From: Caldilineaceae bacterium
Lineage (GTDB): Bacteria; Chloroflexota; Anaerolineae; Caldilineales; Caldilineaceae
Reading direction: 5' to 3'
DNA length: 64,000 nt
Assembly (NCBI GenBank): GCA_022821585.1
Contig: JAJEDI010000030.1
Coordinates: forward strand, 23,441-87,440
How positions within the stretch are numbered: position 1 is the stretch's first letter; each line of letters begins with the position of its first letter. The notes beneath the pieces were generated by a model, which worked only from the letters and a program-made list of their open reading frames with translations, ran no database searches and was not told the origin of the DNA. Shown here piece after piece: positions 1 to 8,610 of the stretch. A program made the translations under genes and the position numbers.

Positions 1-65
1 CGTGAGAATCGTCGCACCATTGTCAACGATTTCACTTGTTGAGCCTCCAGGAAAGGAGAGAGCCC

Positions 66-1124
66 ATGCCTAAACCCTTCCGCATTGGTGTATCATCCGG
101 CTTCAAGACGGCCGCGCCCGGCACGATCGAACCGGTCCTGGAGAGGTTGGTCGATCCTCTTCCCCACGTTGAGTGGGCGTTTTACGACGCGGGCGGGGGC
201 GAGCCGGTTTCGGTCGAAGCCATCGCGGGCTTTGAAGGGATTATTGCGCTGGGAAGTCCATACGGCGCTTCTACTGTGGCAGGAAACGAGGAGCTCGCCT
301 GCCTGGCCCGCTGGGGGGTTGGCTATGACCTCGTTGACACGGAGGCGCTGTCAGCAAACGACATCTTGCTGGCGATTGCGGTCGACGCGGTGCGCAAGCC
401 GGTGGCGGAGGCGATCATAACTTTGATTCTGGCGCTGGCTAAAAAGCTGTGGGCCAAGGACAAGCTGGTGCGCACCGGCCGCTGGGACCTAAAAGCGCAG
501 ACATCTGGTTTGGGACTGAGCGGCAAGACGGTCGGCTCGGTCGGTATGGGCAATATCGGCGGAGAGATGTTCCGGATGCTGGGGCCTTTCGACCTGGGGC
601 GGCGCCTCGCCTACGATCCGTACCTGGACCCGCAGCGGGCCAATGCGTTGAACGTGGAACTGGTAAGCCTGGAGACAATCTTCAGCAGTTCGGATTTCGT
701 TATAACGAACTGCCCCTTGACCGAGGAGACGCGGGGATTCATTAACGCGCGTCTGTTTGCGATGATGAAGCCAAGCGCCTACTTCATCAATACTGCGCGC
801 GGCCCGATCGTGAACCAAGAGGATTTGGTCGCCTCACTGCAGGCCGGGGCCATTGCCGGCGCGGGCCTGGACGTGGTTGAACCGGAGCCGTTGCCCCTCG
901 ATCATCCGCTGATTGGGATGGAGAATGTGATCCTGTCGCCGCACGCGCTGGCCTGGACAGACGACCTCTATGAGATGAACGGAACCATCGCGTGCGAGAG
1001 CCTGCTGTCCGTATTCCGTGGTGAGTTGCCGGCGTTCCCGGTCAACAGTGAGGTGATCGAGCAACCGGGATTCCGTCAGAAGTTGGACCGTTTGGCAGCC
1101 CGGTGGCGCGAGTTTGGCGCGTGA
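66..1124 (+). CDS. D-isomer-specific 2-hydroxyacid dehydrogenase
   Basis: Predicted NAD(P)-dependent cytosolic oxidoreductase of the D-2-hydroxyacid dehydrogenase superfamily (phosphoglycerate dehydrogenase-like). The Rossmann motif GMGNIGG lies near residue 170, and the family signatures NTARGPIVNQEDL and DVVEPEPLPLDHPL follow in the expected order. The length, about 352 residues, is normal. I chose the ATG at 66 because AGGAAAGGAGAG lies just upstream; an in-frame TTG at 36 is open but has no comparable ribosome binding site. The exact substrate cannot be read from the sequence. It may start upstream of the window as part of an operon. A second, more distant family member lies at 3395-4333 on the other strand. 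Confidence 0.9.
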   Translation: MPKPFRIGVSSGFKTAAPGTIEPVLERLVDPLPHVEWAFYDAGGGEPVSVEAIAGFEGIIALGSPYGASTVAGNEELACLARWGVGYDLVDTEALSANDILLAIAVDAVRKPVAEAIITLILALAKKLWAKDKLVRTGRWDLKAQTSGLGLSGKTVGSVGMGNIGGEMFRMLGPFDLGRRLAYDPYLDPQRANALNVELVSLETIFSSSDFVITNCPLTEETRGFINARLFAMMKPSAYFINTARGPIVNQEDLVASLQAGAIAGAGLDVVEPEPLPLDHPLIGMENVILSPHALAWTDDLYEMNGTIACESLLSVFRGELPAFPVNSEVIEQPGFRQKLDRLAARWREFGA

Positions 1125-1517
1125 CATGGGCTGGGGATGGAGACCAGCGAAAGTTCACGGCGGAAGCCATTCTGTCCGCGAAGGGCCGCGAAGGATTCCA
1201 GAGGCTAAAAGTACTATCCTTGCGGGAAGACGCGGGTCATCCGACCATGCACCGGCAATTCGCTATGCAGCCAAAAGTCAAAACTCTCCTTACTTACACC
1301 GCCTCTTTCCAGTTTGACTCATAGACCGGTTCCGGGGCCTCTTCTGCCGGTAATTCTTTTGCTGGTTTCTTGCATCGCGACCGTGCCGGCGTTTCCCTTC
1401 TTCGAACACTCCACTCGATTGCGACAATGTAATCACGAAGACAACCTGGCGTTGCGGGCAGTGTTATACTGCCCATAGCGTACTTCATCGGTACAATGCT
1501 GTTCGGAGTGATAGGGT
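1125..1517. other. Intergenic region, no gene seen
   Basis: About 390 bases between the dehydrogenase and the lipoprotein gene. The short open frames here have no recognisable protein features. The only structure noticed is an inverted repeat at 1456-1474, listed separately. Confidence 0.5.
1456..1474 (+). promoter_or_regulatory. Inverted repeat with -10-like core before lipoprotein gene
   Basis: Perfect arms GGGCAGT (1456-1462) and ACTGCCC (1468-1474) separated by five bases, containing TATACT, which resembles a -10 box. It ends 43 bases before the lipoprotein ATG. This could be a promoter with an overlapping operator, or a small hairpin. No convincing -35 box was found. Confidence 0.3.
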
Positions 1518-2003
1518 ATGAGAATACGAATACTGACTTGCTTCCTGGCAGTGACGCTCGTGCTGGCTGGCTGCAACCCGATTACGCGGTCGGAAGCTGA
1601 CGGTGACGGCATGGAGATGGACGACGGGATGCCCATGGACATGTCTGGGGGCTCTATGGCGGCTGATTCGCTCGAGACACAGGAGACCGAGAACGGCCTG
1701 TTCAGGGTCAGCGCCGTGAGTCAACTTGACCCTGTCGTAATAAATGAGACGCATGCTTGGACGTTGCACGTCGAGTCCGCAGACGGCACCCCGGTGGCCG
1801 ATGCCACTATTACAATCGATGGCGGAATGCCCGAACATAACCATGGCTTTCCCACCGCGCCGCGTGTAACGGAAAACCTCAGCGGGGGAGACTACCTGCT
1901 GGAAGGAATGCGATTCAATATGGGGGGCGTCTGGGTTCTGACACTCGAGATCAGCTCCGGCGGCCAGAGCGACACGGTTACCTTTGAGTTTGAACTGAAA
2001 TAG
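1518..2003 (+). CDS. YtkA-like / FixH-like lipoprotein
   Basis: A 161-residue exported lipoprotein. The N-terminus has a hydrophobic signal segment ending in a lipobox LAGC, so Cys19 would be lipidated. Next comes a short Met/Asp/Gly-rich stretch (about residues 30-46) of a kind that could bind metal, then a beta-sandwich domain with the conserved segment GGMPEHNHGFPTAP that I associate with the YtkA-like family. The gene ends three bases before the start of a di-haem peroxidase gene, so the two are probably cotranscribed. Related small lipoproteins often accompany haem or copper proteins; a periplasmic or cell-surface metal or redox role is inference. GGAG lies about ten bases upstream of the ATG. 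Confidence 0.8.
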   Translation: MRIRILTCFLAVTLVLAGCNPITRSEADGDGMEMDDGMPMDMSGGSMAADSLETQETENGLFRVSAVSQLDPVVINETHAWTLHVESADGTPVADATITIDGGMPEHNHGFPTAPRVTENLSGGDYLLEGMRFNMGGVWVLTLEISSGGQSDTVTFEFELK

Positions 2004-2006
2004 AAC

Positions 2007-3356
2007 GTGCGCCGCCTACTCGTTGCCGTTGCTACGCTGGCGCTGATACTCCTCGTTTCGGTGGTCCTGATCGCTACTGGCTTGGTTGGCGGCGGATCTG
2101 TCGGAGTCGCAATCCGCGGCGTCTTCGAAAGCCCGGCAGGTGGAGCGGCCCCTGCGGCCCACCGATGGACCGGGGCGGAACGGGGATTGATAGCGTCTCT
2201 AAGCATCGACCGCCTGCCTTCTTTGCCTCCAGATCCTTCGAACGCGGTCGGAGACTATCCCGATGCAGTCGCACTGGGGCATGCACTCTTTTTCGACAGC
2301 GGCCTTAGCCCAGACGGAAGCGTCTCCTGTTCGACCTGTCACCAGCCCGACAGATACTTCACGGACGGCAAGGTTCTTGCCAATGTGCGGGATATGGATA
2401 CGCCGCGGCATACGCCGACCATCGTGGGCATCGCCTACAGCGACTGGTACTATTGGGACGGGCGAAAGGACAGCCAGTGGGCGCAGGCTCTGGCTCCCCA
2501 GGAGGCGCCGATCGAACATGGGGGGACACGAACAGCGCACGCTCGCTACGTTCTGAGCAAGTATCGAAGGCTGTACGAATCGGTCTTCGGGCCAGCTCCC
2601 GACCTCAGCGACACGACGCGCTTTCCGCCGGAAGCCGCGCCCCTGGAGGGTGAAACTTCGGGGACGGCCTGGGAGGGGATGGCGGAGGAGGATCGAGGGG
2701 CAGTCAACCGCGTTTTCGCCAACATCGGCAAGAGTATCGCCGCCTACTCTCGGCGGATTCTGCCCGGGCGCAGCCGTTTTGACGATTACGCCAAAGCTGC
2801 TCTGGTAAACGACTGGACGCGGATGTCCGAACTGTTCAGCGCGGAGGAGGCGGAGGGGTTAAGGCTGTTTATAGGAGAAGGCCAGTGCACCGACTGTCAC
2901 AATGGTCCGCTGTTCACCAACGGGACGTTTCACAATATCGGCCTGCCCCTTCCTGAGGGAAGCAAGTTCGATCAGGGCCGGTCACAGGGGTCGCTGCAGG
3001 TGGTCGAGGATGTTTTCAACTGTCTCGGCGAGTTCAGCGACGCGAACCAGGAGGCGTGCGTGGAGCTGCGCTTCATCAAGCTGGAAGGGGAGGAGCTGGT
3101 CGGCGCGTTCAAGGTGCCCGGTTTGCGCAATGTTGCCGAAACAGCGCCTTACATGCACAACGGCGTCTTTCCAGACTTAGAGGCCGTCATCCGGCACTAC
3201 AATCACGCGCCGCCGGCTTTTCCAGGACATTCGGACCTGGTGCCGCTTGCGTTTACCGAGGCGCAAAGCGCGGCGCTGAAGGCGTTCATGTTAACCCTCA
3301 GTGCGCCACCAGATGCACCCCCTGATCTTCTGCGCCAGCCCGAAAGCCAAGAGTAG
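2007..3356 (+). CDS. Di-haem cytochrome c peroxidase (MauG/CcpA-like)
   Basis: Predicted membrane-anchored di-haem c-type enzyme of 449 residues. It has an N-terminal hydrophobic anchor (about residues 3-29) and two CxxCH haem sites, CSTCH at 108-112 and CTDCH at 294-298, in the arrangement of bacterial cytochrome c peroxidases and MauG. The segment GAFKVPGLRNVAETAPYMHN near the C-terminus is typical of the family. The GTG start at 2007 is three bases after the stop of the lipoprotein gene, which suggests translational coupling. Likely role: peroxide reduction or haem-based oxidation outside the membrane. The electron donor is not known from this window. Confidence 0.9.
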   Translation: MRRLLVAVATLALILLVSVVLIATGLVGGGSVGVAIRGVFESPAGGAAPAAHRWTGAERGLIASLSIDRLPSLPPDPSNAVGDYPDAVALGHALFFDSGLSPDGSVSCSTCHQPDRYFTDGKVLANVRDMDTPRHTPTIVGIAYSDWYYWDGRKDSQWAQALAPQEAPIEHGGTRTAHARYVLSKYRRLYESVFGPAPDLSDTTRFPPEAAPLEGETSGTAWEGMAEEDRGAVNRVFANIGKSIAAYSRRILPGRSRFDDYAKAALVNDWTRMSELFSAEEAEGLRLFIGEGQCTDCHNGPLFTNGTFHNIGLPLPEGSKFDQGRSQGSLQVVEDVFNCLGEFSDANQEACVELRFIKLEGEELVGAFKVPGLRNVAETAPYMHNGVFPDLEAVIRHYNHAPPAFPGHSDLVPLAFTEAQSAALKAFMLTLSAPPDAPPDLLRQPESQE

Positions 3357-3394
3357 CGCTGTCTCTGGAAGGCGCGACAGCGGTACTTTCCCAA

Positions 3395-4333
3395 TTATAC
3401 AACGCGGCTCAGCATCTCCTCGCCACGCAGTGCGGCCAGCAGATTGTCCACCGTGCGGCGGGACATCTGGTAGCGGGTCTGGAAGGTCGCACTGCCCAAG
3501 TGCGGGAGTATGAGACAGTTGTCCTGTCGCAGGAGGGGATGATCGCGCGGTAACGGCTCCGGTTCGGTTACGTCCATGGCCGCTCCGCGGATGAGATTAC
3601 GTTGTAGTGCGTCAAGCAGGGCCTCGTGATCGACAACGCCGCCGCGGGCGACGTTGATGAGGTAAGCGGTTGGCTTCATGCGCTCCAGCTGTGCAGTGCT
3701 GATCAGGTGGCGAGTCGAGGGAGACATCGGCACAGTGAGCACGACAAAGTCGGCCTCCTCCAGCAGCGCTTCCAACGTCCGGTAGGAGGCGTTCAACTCT
3801 TCGGCATAGGGGCTGGGATTGCGGTTGTGGTAGAGGACCTTCATGTCGAATCCGCTGGCACGACGGGCTACAACCCGCCCCACCCGACCCATTCCGATTA
3901 TGCCGAGGGTCGAGCCGTATATCTCGTGTCCATGCAGAATGTTGCCGTCGTAGACAAGGTAGTCGGGGCCGCGCGCATGGAGCCAGCCGGGGACGAGATT
4001 GCGGGCGATTGCCATCAACAGGGTAAAGGCCATGTCGGCGGTGGCGCCGTCGACGAAGCCGGGCGTGTAGCCGACCGGCAGCCCGCGTGCCTGGGCATCC
4101 TCGAGGACAATGTGATCGACGCCGACGCCGAAGTTACTGAGGCAGCGAAGGTTCGGCATTTTATCCATGAGCGAACCTGGCACGATCGGATGGCCGTAGA
4201 CGATGAATCCTTCAACGATGGGCAGGTTCGCGTCGTCTTCGGTCAGGTCCCAGATGTGCACGTCGCAGGTGTCGGCCACCATCTCCGCCATTTCCGGGGG
4301 TAATGCAGAGTCGGTTAATATCTGATAGGGCAC
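3395..4333 (-). CDS. D-2-hydroxyacid dehydrogenase (NAD-binding)
   Basis: A 312-residue D-isomer-specific 2-hydroxyacid dehydrogenase. The NAD motif GMGRVGR is preceded by GSTLGII, and the signatures NVARGGVVDHEAL and DVTEPEPLPRDHPLL are present. The start is a GTG supported by GGAGG five bases upstream. Possible activities include glyoxylate/hydroxypyruvate reduction or oxidation of another 2-hydroxyacid; the sequence does not decide. It is convergent with the di-haem peroxidase and divergent from the glycosyltransferase at 4421. Confidence 0.9.
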   Translation of the reverse strand: MPYQILTDSALPPEMAEMVADTCDVHIWDLTEDDANLPIVEGFIVYGHPIVPGSLMDKMPNLRCLSNFGVGVDHIVLEDAQARGLPVGYTPGFVDGATADMAFTLLMAIARNLVPGWLHARGPDYLVYDGNILHGHEIYGSTLGIIGMGRVGRVVARRASGFDMKVLYHNRNPSPYAEELNASYRTLEALLEEADFVVLTVPMSPSTRHLISTAQLERMKPTAYLINVARGGVVDHEALLDALQRNLIRGAAMDVTEPEPLPRDHPLLRQDNCLILPHLGSATFQTRYQMSRRTVDNLLAALRGEEMLSRVV

Positions 4334-4420
4334 TGGGACCTCCTTTTCGATCTGTCAGCCGCTTGCAGTGGGACGGGAGGCGGCACATTCAGTTATGCTT
4401 GCTAAGAGGCGAATCTGAAG

Positions 4421-5380
4421 ATGGCGCGCATCATCTATTTCTGTCCTGACTTCCCCCAGCCTTCGGGGGGTATCAAGACTCTTTACCGTCATGTGACGAG
4501 GCTGGTGGAGATAGGCTTTGACGCCTGGATCGTCCACCAGAAGCACCCTTTTCGCGTGACGTGGCACGGATTCGAGGCGCCTACTCTGTGGCTGTCTGAA
4601 CGCCCGAGGTTCACGCCGGAGGATGTGCTCGTCATTCCGGAAGTGATGCATCAGGTCATGCTGCAGACGGCCAAGTTTTCGGGTGAGCGCATCGTCATCG
4701 CACTTAGCTGGTCTCCGACGTACTGGAGTCTGCCGCCCGGGCAGACGTGGTCCAGCTTCGGCATCGGCCGGGTCATCACCAAGTCTCCGCTCATCCAGGA
4801 ATACGTCCGCTGGAGCATGGGGATCGAGGCTACTCTGATCAGTGAGTATATAACACCTGAGCGCTATTTCCTGGATAGAAAGGCCAAGCGGTCCAAGATC
4901 TGCTATCTCACCCGCAAAGATCGCTCCGCCGCCTGGCTGCAGCAGATCCTACAAGCGAAGGGGGCACCTTTCACCGACCTCGAGTGGATGCCCTTGCGGG
5001 ATTTGAGCGAAGAGGAATACGCGCGACATCTACGCGAAGCATCCATCTATGTGACGACCAATATGCAGGAAGGCATGAACAGTTCGGTCCTGGAAGCGAT
5101 GGCTTGCGGCTGCCTGATCGTAGGCTATACCGGGGTCGGCGGCCGCGTTTATATGGAGCCTGAAGGGCCGGGGCAAAACTGCATCCTCGTCGAAAATGGA
5201 AATGTGCCTGAGCTCGGTCAGAGACTTGAGACTGTCCTGCGCGAGATGGCGTCCCAGCCTGATGCGTTCTCATGGATCGCGGAAAACGGTCTCGGGACAG
5301 CGAGCCTCTATCAGGACGCCAGTGACGAGGCCGACAGCTTGCGGGCGGTGTTCTCACCTCTTGTTTCACCTTCCGGTTAG
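4421..5380 (+). CDS. Glycosyltransferase, group 1 / GT4-like
   Basis: A 319-residue glycosyltransferase-like protein. The N-terminus (MARIIYFCPDFPQPSGG) fits the GT-B fold, with a glycine-rich loop after the first beta strand. The C-terminal half carries TNMQEGMNSSVLEAMACGC, which resembles the nucleotide-sugar-binding EGFGLVxLEAMACG motif of GT4 enzymes. The protein is somewhat short. The acceptor is unknown. Its stop codon overlaps the stop of the convergent MOSC gene. GAGG lies about eleven bases before the ATG. Confidence 0.75.
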   Translation: MARIIYFCPDFPQPSGGIKTLYRHVTRLVEIGFDAWIVHQKHPFRVTWHGFEAPTLWLSERPRFTPEDVLVIPEVMHQVMLQTAKFSGERIVIALSWSPTYWSLPPGQTWSSFGIGRVITKSPLIQEYVRWSMGIEATLISEYITPERYFLDRKAKRSKICYLTRKDRSAAWLQQILQAKGAPFTDLEWMPLRDLSEEEYARHLREASIYVTTNMQEGMNSSVLEAMACGCLIVGYTGVGGRVYMEPEGPGQNCILVENGNVPELGQRLETVLREMASQPDAFSWIAENGLGTASLYQDASDEADSLRAVFSPLVSPSG

Positions 5381-5904
5381 GCGCTTTCCTCCAACTCTTC
5401 GCCCAGAAGAAGCTTGTTGACCTCGTCGCCGACACGGATCAGGCCACCCTGGATGACTATTGCGGTGATACCGCCGTGCCCGCGCATTGCGTTATAGCCG
5501 CCCGGCCCGAAGTTTTCCTCCATACGGCTGCAAGGGTGGCAAGGTCCGGAGTGTTCAAGAACTGCGTCACCTATTTGAAACCTTCGATCCTGCAGGCTGA
5601 AGAGGTTGATGCCTCGTACCACGATGTTGCGCCGGGCCAGCGAAGGGTCGGCGGTGGGGCCGCGGAGGAACTCGCCGACTGCATCGAGATGCTCGCCCTG
5701 GATGAGTGTCACCTGACGGACACCGTTGCCCTGGCCGTGAAAATGGTCGCCTTCAAGACCGGTGCCAGGGACGGCTTCGACTTCGGTCACAGATTGGAGC
5801 GGTCCGCGGCGCTCGGCGCGCAGGCCGATCCATTCGACTGTACCTGCTTTCGTCTGCTTGCCCATCAGCTTTGCCACATCACTCTCGGGTTTCAGCGTTG
5901 CCAT
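5377..5904 (-). CDS. MOSC domain protein
   Basis: A 175-residue protein of the MOSC family, relatives of the C-terminal domain of molybdenum cofactor sulfurase and of YiiM. The segment EGDHFHGQGNGVRQVTLIQG and the conserved Cys122 in GPCHPCSRME match the family. MOSC proteins handle sulfur or molybdopterin chemistry; the substrate here is not determined. I chose the ATG at 5904, preceded by GGATGGAG; a longer frame starts at 5952 with weaker upstream sequence. It lies downstream of, and codirectional with, a methyltransferase-hydrolase operon. Confidence 0.85.
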   Translation of the reverse strand: MATLKPESDVAKLMGKQTKAGTVEWIGLRAERRGPLQSVTEVEAVPGTGLEGDHFHGQGNGVRQVTLIQGEHLDAVGEFLRGPTADPSLARRNIVVRGINLFSLQDRRFQIGDAVLEHSGPCHPCSRMEENFGPGGYNAMRGHGGITAIVIQGGLIRVGDEVNKLLLGEELEESA

Positions 5905-5985
5905 CTCAGTTTCTCCATCCTTTCTGTCGCCGGCAAATGGATGCGTCTTCATTTTCCAGACTCTTGGCGCTGCCGTTCTATTGTG

Positions 5986-6867
5986 TCACATTCTTGGCCC
6001 CGTGCAGACAAATGCTCCCATGCGAACCGGTGAGAGCAGTACTCCTCTCTTGAGGATAACCTCTTCAGCTTGTTGACGCACGAGGACTGGCAGTTTACGC
6101 TTTCTTGCGGAATCGATATCTTCTCGGGCCATCAGGTTTCGGTAGCGGCCAATGGTTTTGTAGCTGGCCAGAAACTGCTCGGAGGAGGTATACCGGGTTA
6201 CGTCGTCAAAGTAGTGCCGGTCTACCTTACTGAAGCCGGTGCCGAGGATCTCGCCGCCGTTCTCCATGGAAAACTCGGACGGACCATCGGCGTCGTGCCC
6301 GATGCCAAGCTGGTCGAGGGCCTTATAGTGGAACTCGAGAACGGGAACGTTTACATGGTCGCTATTTGTTGTGGCGAGTAACCAGCCATCCTTTTTCAGG
6401 ACCCGTGCCAGTTCGCTTACACCGGAGTAAATGTCCGACAGGTGATAGAGCACGTGATTGGCCATTGCTGCGTCGAAATGCCTGGTTGGGAAGGGCAAGG
6501 CCTGTATGTCGGCGGATGCGAAGGAAGGACGGTGGCGTCGACGATGCGCTTCCTCAAGGGCCGTTTGCAGCATGCCCAGAGAACTGTCAACGCAGGTGAC
6601 GTTGGTTGAAGACAAGGCGAAAGTATCGATGAGAGGCCAAGTGAATCTTCCCCAGCCACAGCCTGCGTCCAATACTCTTGCGGGGGCCTCAAGCGGCGCA
6701 AGCCCGAGAGCCCAAGTTTCCAGCCGGCGACCCGAAACCATGTTGATGCTGTTGTGCTTAGCCTTGAGCTGATCGCCCCGTCTGTAGTATGGAGACACGG
6801 GTTCAGGCGCCGGATGCACAGCTTCTGCCGGCTGGAAATTGCAGGGCATAGTGGTGACTGGACTCAT
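5986..6867 (-). CDS. Class I SAM-dependent methyltransferase (B)
   Basis: A 293-residue methyltransferase with the SAM-binding motif VLDAGCGWGRF, a post-I acidic residue in NVTCVDSSLGML and the motif DAAMANHVLYHLSD, as in the Methyltransf_11/25 group. I start it at the ATG at 6867, which shares the bases ATGA with the stop of the preceding methyltransferase gene, a typical translationally coupled junction. A longer upstream frame (to 6981) would lie inside that gene. Substrate unknown; the neighbours suggest joint action on a small molecule. Confidence 0.85.
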   Translation of the reverse strand: MSPVTTMPCNFQPAEAVHPAPEPVSPYYRRGDQLKAKHNSINMVSGRRLETWALGLAPLEAPARVLDAGCGWGRFTWPLIDTFALSSTNVTCVDSSLGMLQTALEEAHRRRHRPSFASADIQALPFPTRHFDAAMANHVLYHLSDIYSGVSELARVLKKDGWLLATTNSDHVNVPVLEFHYKALDQLGIGHDADGPSEFSMENGGEILGTGFSKVDRHYFDDVTRYTSSEQFLASYKTIGRYRNLMAREDIDSARKRKLPVLVRQQAEEVILKRGVLLSPVRMGAFVCTGPRM

Positions 6868-7547
6868 TTGCGGCATGCAAAGGCGCCGAAGTCGCCGAAT
6901 GTTGCGGTAGCGAAATCCTGCAAGCCGGAATCGCCGAGGACACTTTTTGCCGACGAACCGCCTGAAACTGTGAAGCCGCACAGTTGCAGCATCTCTTCAT
7001 GCTCCTCTACCGTGTACCGACTGGGATGGGGGGTCTGGTCATCGAAGAGAAGATCACCGTAGGCCAGGAGTCCATCCTTGCGCAGCATGCTACGTGCCTG
7101 TTCCAGGACCTGTTTCTGCTGCGGAAGCTCGCCGAGGTCGTGCAGGGCCTGAATCGAGACGACGGCGTCGACCTTTCCTTCCCACCCCATGTCGACCAGA
7201 TGCGCGGTCCAGTCATCTTTCACGAGATTGGCGCAAAAGTACTTCATCGTATTGCCGTTTCCCTGATCACCAGGGATCGCTTCGAGACGGCGGCGGGCAA
7301 ATTCGAGCAGGTAAGGCGAGAGATCGAAGCCGCAGTAGCGGACATTTGGCAGTTGCCGCTCAAGGATTTCAGCCAGAAAGCCGGCGCCGCAGGCCAGTTC
7401 AACGACCCGCGGGGAGTTCGCTGAGCCGGCGTTGATTTTGCTGCAAATCCAGGATGCCACTTCTTTCCGCTGCGGCCGCTCGCGATTGAGACGCGCTTCC
7501 CAGCTGCGCGCTTCGGAGTCGGTTCGGATGTCGGCTGATCGAATCAT
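6864..7547 (-). CDS. Class I SAM-dependent methyltransferase (A)
   Basis: About 227 residues. Motif I is VVELACGAGF, followed by the acidic residue in YCGFDLSPYLLEFAR and the motif VDAVVSIQALHDLGE. The start is the ATG at 7547; the open frame runs further upstream but that part is inside the hydrolase gene. The hydrolase reading frame continues 149 bases into this gene, an unusual overlap that may be caused by a GA-repeat length change (see findings). The gene ends in an ATGA junction with the next methyltransferase. Substrate not identifiable. Confidence 0.8.
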   Translation of the reverse strand: MIRSADIRTDSEARSWEARLNRERPQRKEVASWICSKINAGSANSPRVVELACGAGFLAEILERQLPNVRYCGFDLSPYLLEFARRRLEAIPGDQGNGNTMKYFCANLVKDDWTAHLVDMGWEGKVDAVVSIQALHDLGELPQQKQVLEQARSMLRKDGLLAYGDLLFDDQTPHPSRYTVEEHEEMLQLCGFTVSGGSSAKSVLGDSGLQDFATATFGDFGAFACRK

Positions 7548-8475
7548 ATACTCTCTCTGACGCTTCCTTTGACAGAGTCTCAATTGTCGTCTCGACCCAC
7601 ACTCCGATCTCTCTGTGCGCGCGCTTGGCCTCCGGGACCCAAGGGTAGAAGGCGTGGAAGGCGTGCCACATTCCCATCCAGATCTTGGCGGTAACGTCAA
7701 CGCCAGCTGCTCTTGCTCTGGACTCCAGCCGCGTCGAATCGTCGCGCAGGATTTCGTCGTTTCCGGCGTGAATCAGAAGAGGCGGGAATCCCTTCAGATC
7801 AGCATATAAAGGAGAAACAAGCGGATGATCGGTTGGTGTACTTCCCCGGTAACGATTCGCCAGGAGTGGAATGCCGGCAGGACGCAGCCATGGATCTCTT
7901 TGGGCAAGAGAGTATACACTGTGTCCAGTCCCCAACAGATCTGTCCACGGAGAAAGGAGAACTACGCCCGCCGGCATCGGCATCTGTTCATCCCGCAGTG
8001 TTTGCAAAAGGGCCAACGCGAGTCCACCGCCGGACGACTCGCCGCCTACAATGATTTGGTTGGGAGTGTAGCCCTGAACCAACAGAAACCTGTTGGCAGC
8101 GCGTGCGTCTAAGAGGGCGGCAGGAAACGGGTCCTCCGGCGCAAGTCGATATTCGGGAAGTAAGGTACGGCAGCGGGAAGCTTTGGCGATATGCGAGACA
8201 AAGCCTCGATGGGACCGGCAGGAGCCGATGAAATAGCCGCCTCCATGCAGATAGAGAAAGGCCCTGTCAGATCGGGTATTCTGCAAATCAATCCATTCAG
8301 AGGGCACGCCGAAAGCGTCGACAGTTGATGCCACCATCCCTTCGGCCACGGGGAGGAGATCGTGCCCGCGGCGGTCCATCGTTTCTCGCTGGTCCGGGAT
8401 GGGGCGGTCGAGAGGGAGGCGGCTGTTACGTGCGCGAAAGTAGAGTTTGAAGAGCTGACTGCGGACGCTTGGCAT
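7399..8475 (-). CDS. Alpha/beta hydrolase, hormone-sensitive-lipase-like esterase
   Basis: The first 300 residues form a normal HSL-family (family IV) carboxylesterase. The oxyanion-hole motif HGGG is at 77-80, the nucleophile elbow GESSG at 145-149 (Ser147), a probable acid at Asp240 and a catalytic His at 271 or 274. The last 50 or so residues after SKEASER have no family counterpart and read through the start of the next gene in another frame. With one fewer GA unit at 7551-7558 the protein would stop at an ATGA junction at the start of methyltransferase A. The natural C-terminus is therefore probably near 7544 rather than 7399. Confidence 0.85.
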   Translation of the reverse strand: MPSVRSQLFKLYFRARNSRLPLDRPIPDQRETMDRRGHDLLPVAEGMVASTVDAFGVPSEWIDLQNTRSDRAFLYLHGGGYFIGSCRSHRGFVSHIAKASRCRTLLPEYRLAPEDPFPAALLDARAANRFLLVQGYTPNQIIVGGESSGGGLALALLQTLRDEQMPMPAGVVLLSPWTDLLGTGHSVYSLAQRDPWLRPAGIPLLANRYRGSTPTDHPLVSPLYADLKGFPPLLIHAGNDEILRDDSTRLESRARAAGVDVTAKIWMGMWHAFHAFYPWVPEAKRAHREIGVWVETTIETLSKEASERVYDSISRHPNRLRSAQLGSASQSRAAAAERSGILDLQQNQRRLSELPAGR

Positions 8476-8610
8476 GTTGGTTCCGAAGAATTATTTCTGG
8501 TTGCTGACGAAGATTCGCCCTAGAGATTACCATGAAAAGTCACCTTGCAAAAGCCGAAGCCATGCGGTAGCGTACCTGCAGAGAAATCTTCTGAAAGGAG
8601 GCTTACATCG

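Noticed and set aside
3626..4303. 225-codon open frame opposite the D-2-hydroxyacid dehydrogenase
   Set aside because: It is a shadow of a well-supported gene on the minus strand and has no protein features of its own.
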